From Geobacter sp. UBA5735 (GTDB lineage: Bacteria; Desulfobacterota; Desulfuromonadia; Geobacterales; Geobacteraceae): a stretch of 26,096 nucleotides of DNA. Below, piece by piece: positions 8,250-15,350 of this stretch (its first letter is position 1; each line of letters begins with the position of its first letter). The stretch spans positions 1-26,096 of the forward strand of contig DIFZ01000041.1 in NCBI GenBank assembly GCA_002419385.1, in the 5' to 3' direction. A program made the translations under genes and the position numbers. A model generated the notes under the pieces. It did no database searches, was not told the origin of the DNA, and saw only the letters and a program-made list of their open reading frames with translations.

Positions 8250-9328
8250 ACGTTTGCTCCTCTCGTATTCTGCTGTATCTCTGTCGCCTTGTGCCTGTTC
8301 AGTGAATCACCGCGCCCCGTGCCGATGGTACGCCCCAGGGCTATGATCTGGTGCTGTATGCGGGAATTGCTTTCATCCGCGTTCTCGTCGCAACTTGCCT
8401 TGGAAGGATATATTTCATACAATTCGCGGTATGTGCGCGGCGTAAGATTGGGCATGCAAATGTTGGCCCCGCGGGAAAGGCCGTGTTCGCGACCTCCGGC
8501 ACGGTTGATCGTCGCCAGGGCGGTAGTGCTCGGTATGTTTATCAAGGGGCACTGTATCCTTGTCAGCGCCACGACCTTGCAGGTCATCAGTTCAGTAGCC
8601 GGGACCTGCTCGCCATCCGGCGCGTTGAGCCGGTCTCCTTCACGACCGAGCGGGGTCTCGGGATGGGGGATGTAGGGGCCGATACCGATCATGTCGATAT
8701 CGTACTCCCGAAACATCATGATATCGTTGGCAAGATCATGATACGTCTGCCCGGGTATGCCGACCATGATGCCGCTGCCGACTTCGTAGCCGATATCGCG
8801 CAGCTTTCTGAGAATCTGGAACCTGTCAGAGTATCGGCCAGGCAACGGGGGATGGATGCGTTCGTACAGCTCTCTGTTCGACGTCTCGAAGCGGAGCAGG
8901 TAGCGATCCGCTCCTGCCCGATACCATGCCACCAGGTCACCATCGTCCCTTTCGCCAAGGCTCAGGGTAACGGCAAGACTGGTTTCGCATTTTATCCTCG
9001 CTATGATATCACTCAGCCATTGCGCCGAAATGCCGTTATCCTCACCCGCCTGCAGGACCAGGGTACCGTACCCGAATCCCACGGCAAGCCGGGCGCATTC
9101 GAGGATTTCTACAGCAGTCATGCGGTATCTGCTGACTTCGGCATTGCCGGCCCTGATGCCGCAGTAACCGCAGTTTCTCGCGCAACAATTTGATATTTCT
9201 ACCAGTCCCCTGAGATGAACGGCATCTCCCACATTTTCCCTGCGTACCGTGTCAGCCGTCTTCCAGAGCTCTTCAAGACGGTCAGCGTCTTCAGTTTTCA
9301 ACCAGTCAAGAATCTCATGTTTGTTCAT
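8246..9328 (-). CDS. hydE: [FeFe]-hydrogenase maturase HydE (radical SAM)
   Basis: HydE is a radical SAM enzyme that processes the HydG-made iron synthon on the way to the 2Fe subcluster. From the ATG at 9328 it is 360 residues (MNKHEILDWLK...). The SAM-cluster motif C49-ARN-C53-GY-C56 is intact, and family features ETSNRELYERIHP, GSGIMVGIPGQT and IGPYIPHPETPLG follow. The frame extends to an ATG at 9361, but only the 9328 start has a GGAG at the right distance. It is the first gene of the maturation operon and is separated from hndD by a strong terminator, so it should have its own promoter in 9329-9440 or depend on read-through. Confidence 0.96.
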   Translation of the reverse strand: MNKHEILDWLKTEDADRLEELWKTADTVRRENVGDAVHLRGLVEISNCCARNCGYCGIRAGNAEVSRYRMTAVEILECARLAVGFGYGTLVLQAGEDNGISAQWLSDIIARIKCETSLAVTLSLGERDDGDLVAWYRAGADRYLLRFETSNRELYERIHPPLPGRYSDRFQILRKLRDIGYEVGSGIMVGIPGQTYHDLANDIMMFREYDIDMIGIGPYIPHPETPLGREGDRLNAPDGEQVPATELMTCKVVALTRIQCPLINIPSTTALATINRAGGREHGLSRGANICMPNLTPRTYRELYEIYPSKASCDENADESNSRIQHQIIALGRTIGTGRGDSLNRHKATEIQQNTRGANV

Positions 9329-9397
9329 CAGTGCTCCGGCAATCGAAAAAATCTTTTTCATCGTTTACGACAATCTCATGTAAGAGTCCAGAATTCT

Positions 9398-9432
9398 TTG
9401 ACTTGAGTCAATTTTTTCCGCTTCGGAAAAAA
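9398..9432. promoter_or_regulatory. Two small inverted repeats upstream of hydE
   Basis: TTGACT-tg-AGTCAA (9398-9411) is followed at once by TTTTTTCCG-ctt-CGGAAAAAA (9412-9432). They lie between the hndD terminator and hydE. The first could be an operator half-site pair or contain a -35 box (TTGACT on the minus strand), but I find no -10 box at 16-18 bases. Confidence 0.35.
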
Positions 9433-9442
9433 GCGCATAAAA

Positions 9443-9473
9443 AAGCGGCAGGATGATTTCCATCCTGCCGCTT
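9443..9473 (-). terminator. Rho-independent terminator after hndD
   Basis: AAGCGGCAGGATG and its complement form a 13-bp stem with the 5-base loop. On the minus strand the stem runs into TTTTTTATG, a classic intrinsic terminator. It ends the hndABCD transcript 64 bases past hndD. Confidence 0.9.
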
Positions 9474-9536
9474 TCCGTGCTGTTCCTGCTATGAAATTGC
9501 TTCGCACCGCATTCAGCCCAAGGAGGCTGCCTGCCG

Positions 9537-11300
9537 TTACCCCCCAAGCTTGGAGCGCTTGAAGTAATGGGTGTGGAGCAGGTGATGCGCTTTCTCGCTC
9601 ATCGGTTTGCCGAGGTATTTCTCGTAGAGCTCGATGATGTAGGGGTTTTCATGGGACTTGCGGATCTTCTTGCCGGAGTCCTCATCATAGAGAACCTTGG
9701 TTCTCTTCTTGAGGAGTTCCACATCGCCATGGTGATAGGGCTGACCGCCGCCGCCGATGCAGCCGCCGGGGCAGGACATGATTTCTATCGCATGGAATTC
9801 GGACTTGCCGGCGCGTACTTCTTCCAGCAGCTTCCTGGCATTGCCCAGTTCATGGGCGATGCCGATGTTCAGGGTATGTGGCCCGACCTGAACCTTGGCG
9901 GACTTGATTCCCTGCATGCCGCGAACCGCTTCGAAGTTGACGTTTTCCAGAGTCTGGCCGGTGGCCAGTTCGTATGCGGTACGCAGAGCAGCCTCGATAA
10001 CGCCACCGGTCGCGCCGAAGATCGGAGCGGCACCGGAAGACTCACCCAGAGGAGCATCGAAATCCTCATCAGGCAGGGCCACGAAGTCGATGTTCATCCG
10101 CTTGATGAGACGGGCAAGTTCGCGCGTGGTGATGGAGTAGTCGACATCAGGATTGCCATTCACCTTGAACTCGGGACGGTCGCACTCGTACTTCTTGGCG
10201 AGGCAGGGCATGACGGATACGACAACCAGCTTTTCCCGCGGCACGCCGAGGATTTCAGCATAGTAGGTCTTGGCAATGGCGCCGAACATCTGCTGCGGCG
10301 ACTTGGCCGACGACGGAACATCGAGGAGGTCGGGGAACTGGTGCTCGAAGAACTTCACCCATGCAGGGCAGCAGGACGTGAGGATCGGCAGCCGGACAGT
10401 CTTGTCGCCGTCGAGATAGCGGGTCAGACGGTCAAGAAACTCGGTCCCTTCTTCCATGATGGTGAGGTCAGCTGCGAAGTCGGTATCGAACACATGGTCG
10501 AAACCGAGCCTGCGCAGAGCCGCGGCCATCTTGCCGGTTACGGAAACGCCCGGCTCGATGCCCAGGTCTTCTCCCAGGGCGGCGCGGACAGCCGGAGCGG
10601 TCTGGACGATGGTGATTTTTTCGGGGTCGGCGATCGCGTCGACGACTTCCCAGGTGTGGTCGCGCTCAACCAGGGCGCCCACCGGACAAACTGCGGTGCA
10701 CTGACCGCAGAAGGTACAGACGGAGTCTTCCAGGTTCATCTCGAATGCCGGAGCGACAACAGAGGTGAAGCCGCGGTTGACACCGGTGAGAACGCCGCAG
10801 GTCTGCACGTCGTTGCACATGGTTTCGCAACGGCGGCACATGATGCACTTGTCCATGTCGCGGATGATGGACGGGGAAATGTCCTTCCGATAGGTCGACA
10901 TGACGCCTTCATAACGGATTTCGCGGACGCCGAACTTCTCGGCAACCTGCTGGAGATCGCACTCGCCGGATTTCTGGCAGACGAGGCAGTCCTTCGGGTG
11001 GTCGGAAAGCAGAAGTTCGAGAACGGTCTTGCGGGCATTCAGAACCCGCATGGTATTGGTTTTCACCACCATGCCCTCGGTCACCGGGGTGGCGCAGGAC
11101 GGGGCAAGGTTTTTCCTGCCTTCGACCTCGACCACGCAGATACGGCAGGAAGCCGCCATATTGTTCACCGCCAGTTCCTCCAGATTGAGGAAACAGAGGG
11201 TGGGTATGTCGATGTTCAGCTTCTTGGCCGCGTCGAGTATCATGCTCCCCGCGGGGACCTGGGTCAGATTGCCGTCAATAGAGATATTCAACATAGACAT
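9537..11300 (-). CDS. hndD: [FeFe]-hydrogenase catalytic subunit (NAD(P)-linked, HndD/HydA type)
   Basis: This subunit makes or consumes H2 at the H-cluster. Domains of the 587-residue protein: NuoG-like [2Fe-2S] (C36, C52, C55, C69); His-Cys [4Fe-4S] (H101, C105, C108, C114); two ferredoxin clusters (C152-C162 and C195-C205); then the H-domain. The three signatures are TSCCPAW (C310 proton-transfer Cys, C311 ligand), MPCLAKKYE (C366) and MSCPGGCIGGGGQP (C510, C514). The spacings 311-366-510 equal those of Clostridium CpI 300-355-499, so the active site is intact. A short C-terminal [SLBB-free] tail ends in YEKYLGKPMSEKAHHLLHTHY, the small-subunit-like segment. AAAGGAG precedes the ATG, and the ribosome-site/start region contains a 20-bp sequence repeated downstream of hydF. 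It is the last gene of the hnd operon. Confidence 0.97.
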   Translation of the reverse strand: MSMLNISIDGNLTQVPAGSMILDAAKKLNIDIPTLCFLNLEELAVNNMAASCRICVVEVEGRKNLAPSCATPVTEGMVVKTNTMRVLNARKTVLELLLSDHPKDCLVCQKSGECDLQQVAEKFGVREIRYEGVMSTYRKDISPSIIRDMDKCIMCRRCETMCNDVQTCGVLTGVNRGFTSVVAPAFEMNLEDSVCTFCGQCTAVCPVGALVERDHTWEVVDAIADPEKITIVQTAPAVRAALGEDLGIEPGVSVTGKMAAALRRLGFDHVFDTDFAADLTIMEEGTEFLDRLTRYLDGDKTVRLPILTSCCPAWVKFFEHQFPDLLDVPSSAKSPQQMFGAIAKTYYAEILGVPREKLVVVSVMPCLAKKYECDRPEFKVNGNPDVDYSITTRELARLIKRMNIDFVALPDEDFDAPLGESSGAAPIFGATGGVIEAALRTAYELATGQTLENVNFEAVRGMQGIKSAKVQVGPHTLNIGIAHELGNARKLLEEVRAGKSEFHAIEIMSCPGGCIGGGGQPYHHGDVELLKKRTKVLYDEDSGKKIRKSHENPYIIELYEKYLGKPMSEKAHHLLHTHYFKRSKLGG

Positions 11301-11308
11301 GTATATGT
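11289..11308 (-). repeat. 20-bp exact repeat, copy 2 (covers the hndD start codon)
   Basis: Identical to 3853-3872. On the minus strand this copy supplies the last eight bases before the ATG and the first four codons of hndD. The near-palindrome (ACATAGACATGTATATGT, one mismatched pair) could also fold over the start codon. Confidence 0.75.
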
Positions 11309-11325
11309 GCTCCTTTCAATTCAAG

Positions 11326-12795
11326 CTATTTTTTTACGATTGCGTTGAACTTGCACTTCTCGATACATGCACCGCACTTGATGCAGGCGGCTTGATCGAT
11401 GACGTGAGCTTCCTTAACCTTGCCGGAGATGCAGTTGACCGGGCATACGCGTGCGCAGAGCGTACAACCGACGCATTTCTCAGGCAGAATGACGATTTCA
11501 AGCAGGTTGGTGCAGACGCCTGCCGGGCACTTCTTGTCGCGGACGTGTGCCAGGTACTCGTCAGCGAAGGTGTTCATGGTGGACAGAACCGGGTTGGGCA
11601 TGGTTTGGCCGAGGCCGCACAGCGCCGTATCCTTGATGTTCACTGCCAGGCTCTTCATCTTCTCGAAATCAGACTCGGTGCCCTGGCCGCTGCAGATCTT
11701 GTCCAGGGTCTCCCAGAGACGCTTGGAGCCGATACGGCACGGGGTGCACTTGCCGCAGGTCTCGTCCATGGTGAAATCGAGGAAGAACTTGGCGATGTCG
11801 ACCATGCAGTTGTCTTCATCCATGACGATCATGCCGCCGGAGCCCATCATCGAGTTCTTGGCGAGAAGGTTGTCGTAGTCGATGGGCACATCGGAGTCTT
11901 TGTAGGTCAGGGCGCCGCCGGAAGGACCACCGGTCTGCACTGCCTTGAACTCTTTTCCGTCGGGGCAGCCGCCGCCGATCTCGAAAATGACTTCCTTGAG
12001 GGTGATGCCCATCGGTACTTCGATCAGGCCGACGTTATTGATCTTGCCGGCAAGGGCGAACACCTTGGTGCCCTTGGACTTCTCGGTGCCGATGGAGGAG
12101 AACCAGCCGGAGCCCTTGACCAGGATGGCCGGGATGTTGGCGAAGGTTTCCACGTTGTTGACGATGGTCGGTTTTTTCCAGTAGCCGGCGTTTGCGGGGA
12201 AGGGAGGCTTGGTGTAGGGCTCGCCGCGGCTGCCTTCCATGGAGCGGATGAGTGCGGTTTCCTCGCCGCAGACGAAAGCGCCTGCGCCGTACTTCAGTTC
12301 GATGTCGAAGCTGAAGCCGCTGCCCATGATGTTGTTGCCCAGCAAGCCGTACTCACGGGCATCGTCGATGGCTTTCTTGAGACGCTTGATGGCCAGCGGA
12401 TACTCGGCGCGGATGTAGACAACGCCGATGGAAGCGCCGATGGCGTAACCGCAGACAGCCATTGCTTCAACGATCGAGTGGGGGTCACCTTCCAGGACGG
12501 CGCGGTCCATGAATGCGCCGGGGTCGCCTTCGTCGGCGTTGCAGACGACGTATTTCTGGTCGCAAACGTTCTTGGCCGCGAATTCCCACTTGTTGCCGGT
12601 GGGGAAACCGCCGCCCCCGCGGCCGCGGATGCCGGACTTCTTGATTTCGTCGATGATCGCCAGAGGAGTGCTCGAGGTCACCGCATTGGCAAGGGCCTCG
12701 TAGCCGCGCACGCCAAGGTAATCCTCGATATTTTCGGGATCAATGAAACCGCAGTTTCTGGTCGCAATTCTCAACTGTTTCTTTGCCACTTCCAT
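11326..12795 (-). CDS. hndC: NADH-binding/diaphorase subunit of the [FeFe]-hydrogenase (NuoF-like, HndC/HydB)
   Basis: This flavin subunit exchanges electrons with NAD(P)H. In bifurcating enzymes of this type it is also the hub to ferredoxin. The 489-residue protein has the NADH/FMN site GRGGGGFPTG (58-67) and CNADEGDPGAFMDR, an SLBB region, the NuoF [4Fe-4S] site C347-C350-C353-C393, and two C-terminal ferredoxin clusters (C441-C451 and C471-C481). The C-terminal ferredoxin pair, absent from ordinary complex I NuoF, is typical of HydB/HndC. The N-terminal thioredoxin-like domain found in longer HydB proteins is missing here and is encoded separately by hndB. GGGGAGGAG precedes the start, 20 bases after hndB and 25 before hndD. 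Confidence 0.95.
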   Translation of the reverse strand: MEVAKKQLRIATRNCGFIDPENIEDYLGVRGYEALANAVTSSTPLAIIDEIKKSGIRGRGGGGFPTGNKWEFAAKNVCDQKYVVCNADEGDPGAFMDRAVLEGDPHSIVEAMAVCGYAIGASIGVVYIRAEYPLAIKRLKKAIDDAREYGLLGNNIMGSGFSFDIELKYGAGAFVCGEETALIRSMEGSRGEPYTKPPFPANAGYWKKPTIVNNVETFANIPAILVKGSGWFSSIGTEKSKGTKVFALAGKINNVGLIEVPMGITLKEVIFEIGGGCPDGKEFKAVQTGGPSGGALTYKDSDVPIDYDNLLAKNSMMGSGGMIVMDEDNCMVDIAKFFLDFTMDETCGKCTPCRIGSKRLWETLDKICSGQGTESDFEKMKSLAVNIKDTALCGLGQTMPNPVLSTMNTFADEYLAHVRDKKCPAGVCTNLLEIVILPEKCVGCTLCARVCPVNCISGKVKEAHVIDQAACIKCGACIEKCKFNAIVKK

Positions 12796-12815
12796 TATCA
12801 GACTCCTCCCCTTGT

Positions 12816-13196
12816 TTATAATTCAACCCTGACGTAGTTTACGGGAACAACGGTGCCGACGGCTTCGCCGTTCTTCAGGTACTTCTGTACCAGCTCCCTG
12901 GCGCCGGTTTCGTCCAGCTTGCCGAAACAGACCGGCTCTTTGCCGGGCAGGGTAACGACAACGGTCGGCTCGGAGTGGCAGAAGGTCATGCAGCCGGATT
13001 TCATGAACTCCACATTGCTGATGCCCAGCTTCGCCGCTTCATCCTGCATGGCTGCCATCACGGACTTGCCGCCGGATGCGATGCTGCAGGTGGCGAGGGA
13101 AACGTTCACGATGATCTTGTCGCTTTTTGCCGCTTGTTTAGCCTTGAAATCTTCCTGGAACTTCTTCAGATCAGCAATTGATGAAATTTTTGCCAT
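12816..13196 (-). CDS. hndB: Thioredoxin-like [2Fe-2S] ferredoxin-domain subunit (HndB)
   Basis: This 126-residue protein corresponds to the small second subunit of NADP-reducing hydrogenases, a thioredoxin-fold ferredoxin related to the C-terminal half of NuoE. It shows an N-terminal helix, then C37 in ATCSIASGG, then SGC69-MTF-C73, and C90 near the end. The canonical fold uses four cysteines with the second about 13 residues after the first; that one is absent, as I recall it is in other HndB proteins. Cluster content is therefore uncertain. AAGGAG lies 8 bases before the ATG. It sits 28 bases after hndA and 19 before hndC, clearly in the same operon. Its likely role is electron transfer or assembly between HndA and HndC. 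Confidence 0.88.
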   Translation of the reverse strand: MAKISSIADLKKFQEDFKAKQAAKSDKIIVNVSLATCSIASGGKSVMAAMQDEAAKLGISNVEFMKSGCMTFCHSEPTVVVTLPGKEPVCFGKLDETGARELVQKYLKNGEAVGTVVPVNYVRVEL

Positions 13197-13224
13197 GGTT
13201 TAGCTCCTTCAGGTCTATTTGAAA

Positions 13225-13743
13225 TTAATACTCAGCAAGAATGGTCTTTACCTGGTCGGCGGAGACGTGAGCGTAGACCTTCTCGCCGACGGTCAGGATT
13301 GGAGCCAATGCGCATGCGCCGACGCAGCGGAGACAGTCGATGGAGAACTTGCCGTCCGGGGTGACCTCGCCGACTTCCAGGCCCAGGGCTTCCTTGAACG
13401 CCTCGACGACTTTTTCGGCGCCCTTGACGAAGCATGCGGTACCCATGCAGATGGAGATGGGATACTTGCCTTTGGGAACCATGGTGAAGAAGGTGTAGAA
13501 GCTGACGACGCCGTACACTTTGGCCAGGGAAACGCCCATGTAATCGGCGACAAACTGCTGTACTTCCTTGGGCAGGTAACCGAACAGGCTCTGGGCCTTG
13601 TGGAGCACGGTTACGAGATGGCCTTCCTTGGTGGGGAGATTGGCAACGAATTCTTCCAACTCTTTGTAAAGAGTTGCCGGCAGTGTTGCACGATCCGGAA
13701 GTCTGCATTCCCCTGTTAACTGACACGTTGATCCTGATTGCAT
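13225..13743 (-). CDS. hndA: [2Fe-2S] NuoE-like subunit of the [FeFe]-hydrogenase (HndA/HydC)
   Basis: This is the 24-kDa-type subunit that pairs with HndC in the diaphorase module. The 172-residue protein has the helical N-terminal part (LPTKEGHLVTVLHKAQ, FGYLPKEV) followed by the thioredoxin-fold cluster site C99-x4-C104 and C140-x3-C144, the full NuoE pattern. The ATG follows AAAGGAGAGG at about 8 bases. The first 15 residues carry two extra cysteines (C7, C13) with no obvious family role. It is the first gene of hndABCD. A leader with inverted repeats lies upstream. Confidence 0.95.
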   Translation of the reverse strand: MQSGSTCQLTGECRLPDRATLPATLYKELEEFVANLPTKEGHLVTVLHKAQSLFGYLPKEVQQFVADYMGVSLAKVYGVVSFYTFFTMVPKGKYPISICMGTACFVKGAEKVVEAFKEALGLEVGEVTPDGKFSIDCLRCVGACALAPILTVGEKVYAHVSADQVKTILAEY

Positions 13744-13769
13744 AGTGATAAACCTCTCCTTTCGTTGTT

Positions 13770-13790
13770 GACCGGGGGCAGCGTCCGGTC
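13770..13790 (-). promoter_or_regulatory. Hairpin in the hndA leader
   Basis: GACCGG and CCGGTC pair across a 9-base loop just upstream of the hndA ribosome site. It would fold in the mRNA if transcription starts further out. There is no U tract, so it is not a terminator; mRNA stability or translation control is possible. Confidence 0.35.
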
Positions 13791-13791
13791 T

Positions 13792-13813
13792 TTGATTGTT
13801 GCCACAACATCAA
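13792..13813. promoter_or_regulatory. Inverted repeat, candidate operator upstream of hndA
   Basis: TTGAT-t-GTTG-cca-CAAC-ATCAA is symmetric except for one extra base. It lies about 50-70 bases before the hndA start codon, where a regulator of the hydrogenase operon could bind. The outer TTGAT/ATCAA resembles Fnr/Crp half-sites, but the spacing is far too wide for that family. Confidence 0.35.
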
Positions 13814-14002
13814 TTACGCAACGACGGCACTACTTTTTTCTGCTTTGGTATGCGAAAGACCAGGTTGCTCCTATCTCCCTGAGCGGAAGTGTGCGAGGCG
13901 GCGGCACCAGTTCATGCAAAGATACACTGATGCCATGAGTAGTTCTGGGTAGAATAAGAGAGATTGCAACTTGGGAACACCCGGAATGTACCACGGACCA
14001 AC

Positions 14003-14018
14003 TGTAATTGAAATTACA
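14003..14018. promoter_or_regulatory. Palindrome TGTAATT-GA-AATTACA, candidate operator
   Basis: A perfect 7-bp inverted repeat with a 2-base centre lies about 260 bases upstream of hndA, next to an AT-rich stretch with TATAAAAC on the minus strand. The form is typical of dimeric regulator sites. The regulator is unknown. Confidence 0.35.
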
Positions 14019-14620
14019 CATTGTTTTATAGAAAAGAACGAGTTCGGTTCTCAGGGGCGCAACATCTCGTTTCAACGGGAAATATCACCACAAGTTCAAT
14101 TGATTGTCAAGGGAGTTTTTGAGGGCTCGATGCCCCTATTCCGGCGTGACGACAACCGGGGGGATCTGGGTGCGACGGCAAATTGAGAAGGACCATGAAC
14201 GCCTTGTTCAAAAAGGCGTTCTGATGAGCAAAACGGTCGCATGCCGTCCTGGTCTGCAATCAGGCATGGAAAGACATTTACGCAAACTTTTTATCTGGTC
14301 TGCACCACTACAACCAGTCATGGCACTACAGTCAGATGTGGAGTCGATTTCAGCATAAGTAAATCTAATTGTCAACATATTTTTTCATGCAAATTCGGGC
14401 GATTACAATAGTATCAGCAACACTTTTTCGCGTGCCTCACCGAGCCGTTTCAGCCCGGGAATACGCCTAACGGAACAGGAATGAATGACAGGGAGCCGGA
14501 TCGGCATTCTTGCCGGCAAACCGTGCACTCCTGAATGAAAACCGCGCAAAAAATCGTAATTCGGCACATAATCTGCTAACAATGGCTTCACAAACCATTA
14601 CATGGAGAGGAGAACATCCA

Positions 14621-14733
14621 ATGCTCAGAAAAGCTCTTGTGGTCATGGCAATCGGCCTGCTGGCCTGCGGAACGGTTTTCAGGATGTTCCCAGCACTCCG
14701 GTAGTGATCAGATCTGTCACGGTGGTGAAATGA
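14621..14733 (+). pseudogene. Remnant of a small lipoprotein gene, apparently frameshifted
   Basis: A GAGGAG site precedes an ATG that opens MLRKALVVMAIGLLACGTVF, a convincing lipoprotein-type signal sequence, but the frame stops after 27 codons. In the next frame the bases at 14682-14690 read G-C-S, a lipobox ending. In the third frame 14692-14733 reads S-T-P-V-V-I-R-S-V-T-V-V-K-stop. Removing one A near 14681 and one C near 14691 would join these into a peptide of about 36 residues with the lipobox TVFGCSS. This could be true decay, sequencing error, or a chance arrangement of a 27-residue peptide. Function is unknown. The next gene, also exported, is 107 bases downstream. Confidence 0.45.
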
Positions 14734-14840
14734 GTGTAAACCTTTTTCGAGGCAGGTCGTTGTAGATGGCAAAGGCAAGGATCACACAAACGGCTGGAAT
14801 CCTGAGCGAACGCTCCCTCCAGTTCCGAAAGGAGATTTTG

Positions 14841-15350
14841 ATGAAAAAGCTGATTTGTTTTCTGGCCATTGCAGCCCTGGCGCCCCTTTCCCAGGCCCAT
14901 GCCTCCAATGTGGGCGTGAGCGTCGGTGTAAATATCGGCGCTCCCGTGGTGGTGGCAGCCCCTCCCCAGTTCGTAATGCCCCCTCAGCTTGGGTTCTATG
15001 TCGCCGTCGGCGTCCCGTACGACTTCTACTATTACGGGGGGCGCTACTACCAGCCACATGGAAATGCCTGGTATTACTCACCGTATTACAACGGCCCATG
15101 GACAAAAGTTCACTACAAGAGAGTGCCGTACGGCCTCAGGAAATATCCCGCGCACAAAGTGCACTACTACCGCGATAATTACTACGCAAAGCATCGCAAC
15201 CACCCCGGCCCCGGTTACCGGGAATTCCGGCCCGGCAAGCGCCATGGCAGTGGCAACGATTACAAAAGCCGCGGGAAAAACCCCCACGATCAGCGCGGGA
15301 ACGACCATCGCGGCGGCCAGCACGGCAATGGGCACGGCGGTAGGAAGTAA
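14841..15350 (+). CDS. Small exported Tyr/His/Gly-rich protein of unknown function
   Basis: I do not recognise a characterised family. The 169-residue product begins MKKLICFLAIAALAPLSQAHA, a clear Sec signal peptide with probable cleavage after AHA. A hydrophobic V/A/P stretch follows, then a Tyr-rich middle (YDFYYYGGRYY, AWYYSPYYNGPW, VHYYRDNYY), and a strongly basic Gly/His/Asn/Arg tail. AAGGAG lies about 7 bases before this ATG. An upstream ATG at 14766 in the same frame would bury the signal peptide and is rejected. The composition suggests a periplasmic or surface protein that might bind metal, haem or polyanions, but this is only a guess. No operon partner is evident apart from the lipoprotein remnant upstream. 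Confidence 0.8.
   Translation: MKKLICFLAIAALAPLSQAHASNVGVSVGVNIGAPVVVAAPPQFVMPPQLGFYVAVGVPYDFYYYGGRYYQPHGNAWYYSPYYNGPWTKVHYKRVPYGLRKYPAHKVHYYRDNYYAKHRNHPGPGYREFRPGKRHGSGNDYKSRGKNPHDQRGNDHRGGQHGNGHGGRK

Larger units (their letters stand above)
13744..14620. other. Intergenic region upstream of hndA
   Basis: No supported gene is seen in this stretch. Several short frames exist on both strands but lack ribosome sites and recognisable motifs. It holds the hndA leader repeats, a clean 16-bp palindrome at 14003-14018, and a 9-bp hairpin GAACGCCTT/AAGGCGTTC at 14197-14221 without a U tract. The bases around 14345-14400 are AT-rich. The promoters of the hnd operon (minus) and of the small plus-strand genes should be here. 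Confidence 0.6.

Noticed and set aside
13813..13830. Possible sigma-54 promoter (GTGCC...TTGC on the minus strand) before hndA
   Set aside because: The GG at -24 is missing and only half of the TGGCAC box matches.
14104..14358. 84-codon plus-strand frame between hndA and the lipoprotein remnant
   Set aside because: No ribosome site, no recognisable motif and unremarkable composition.
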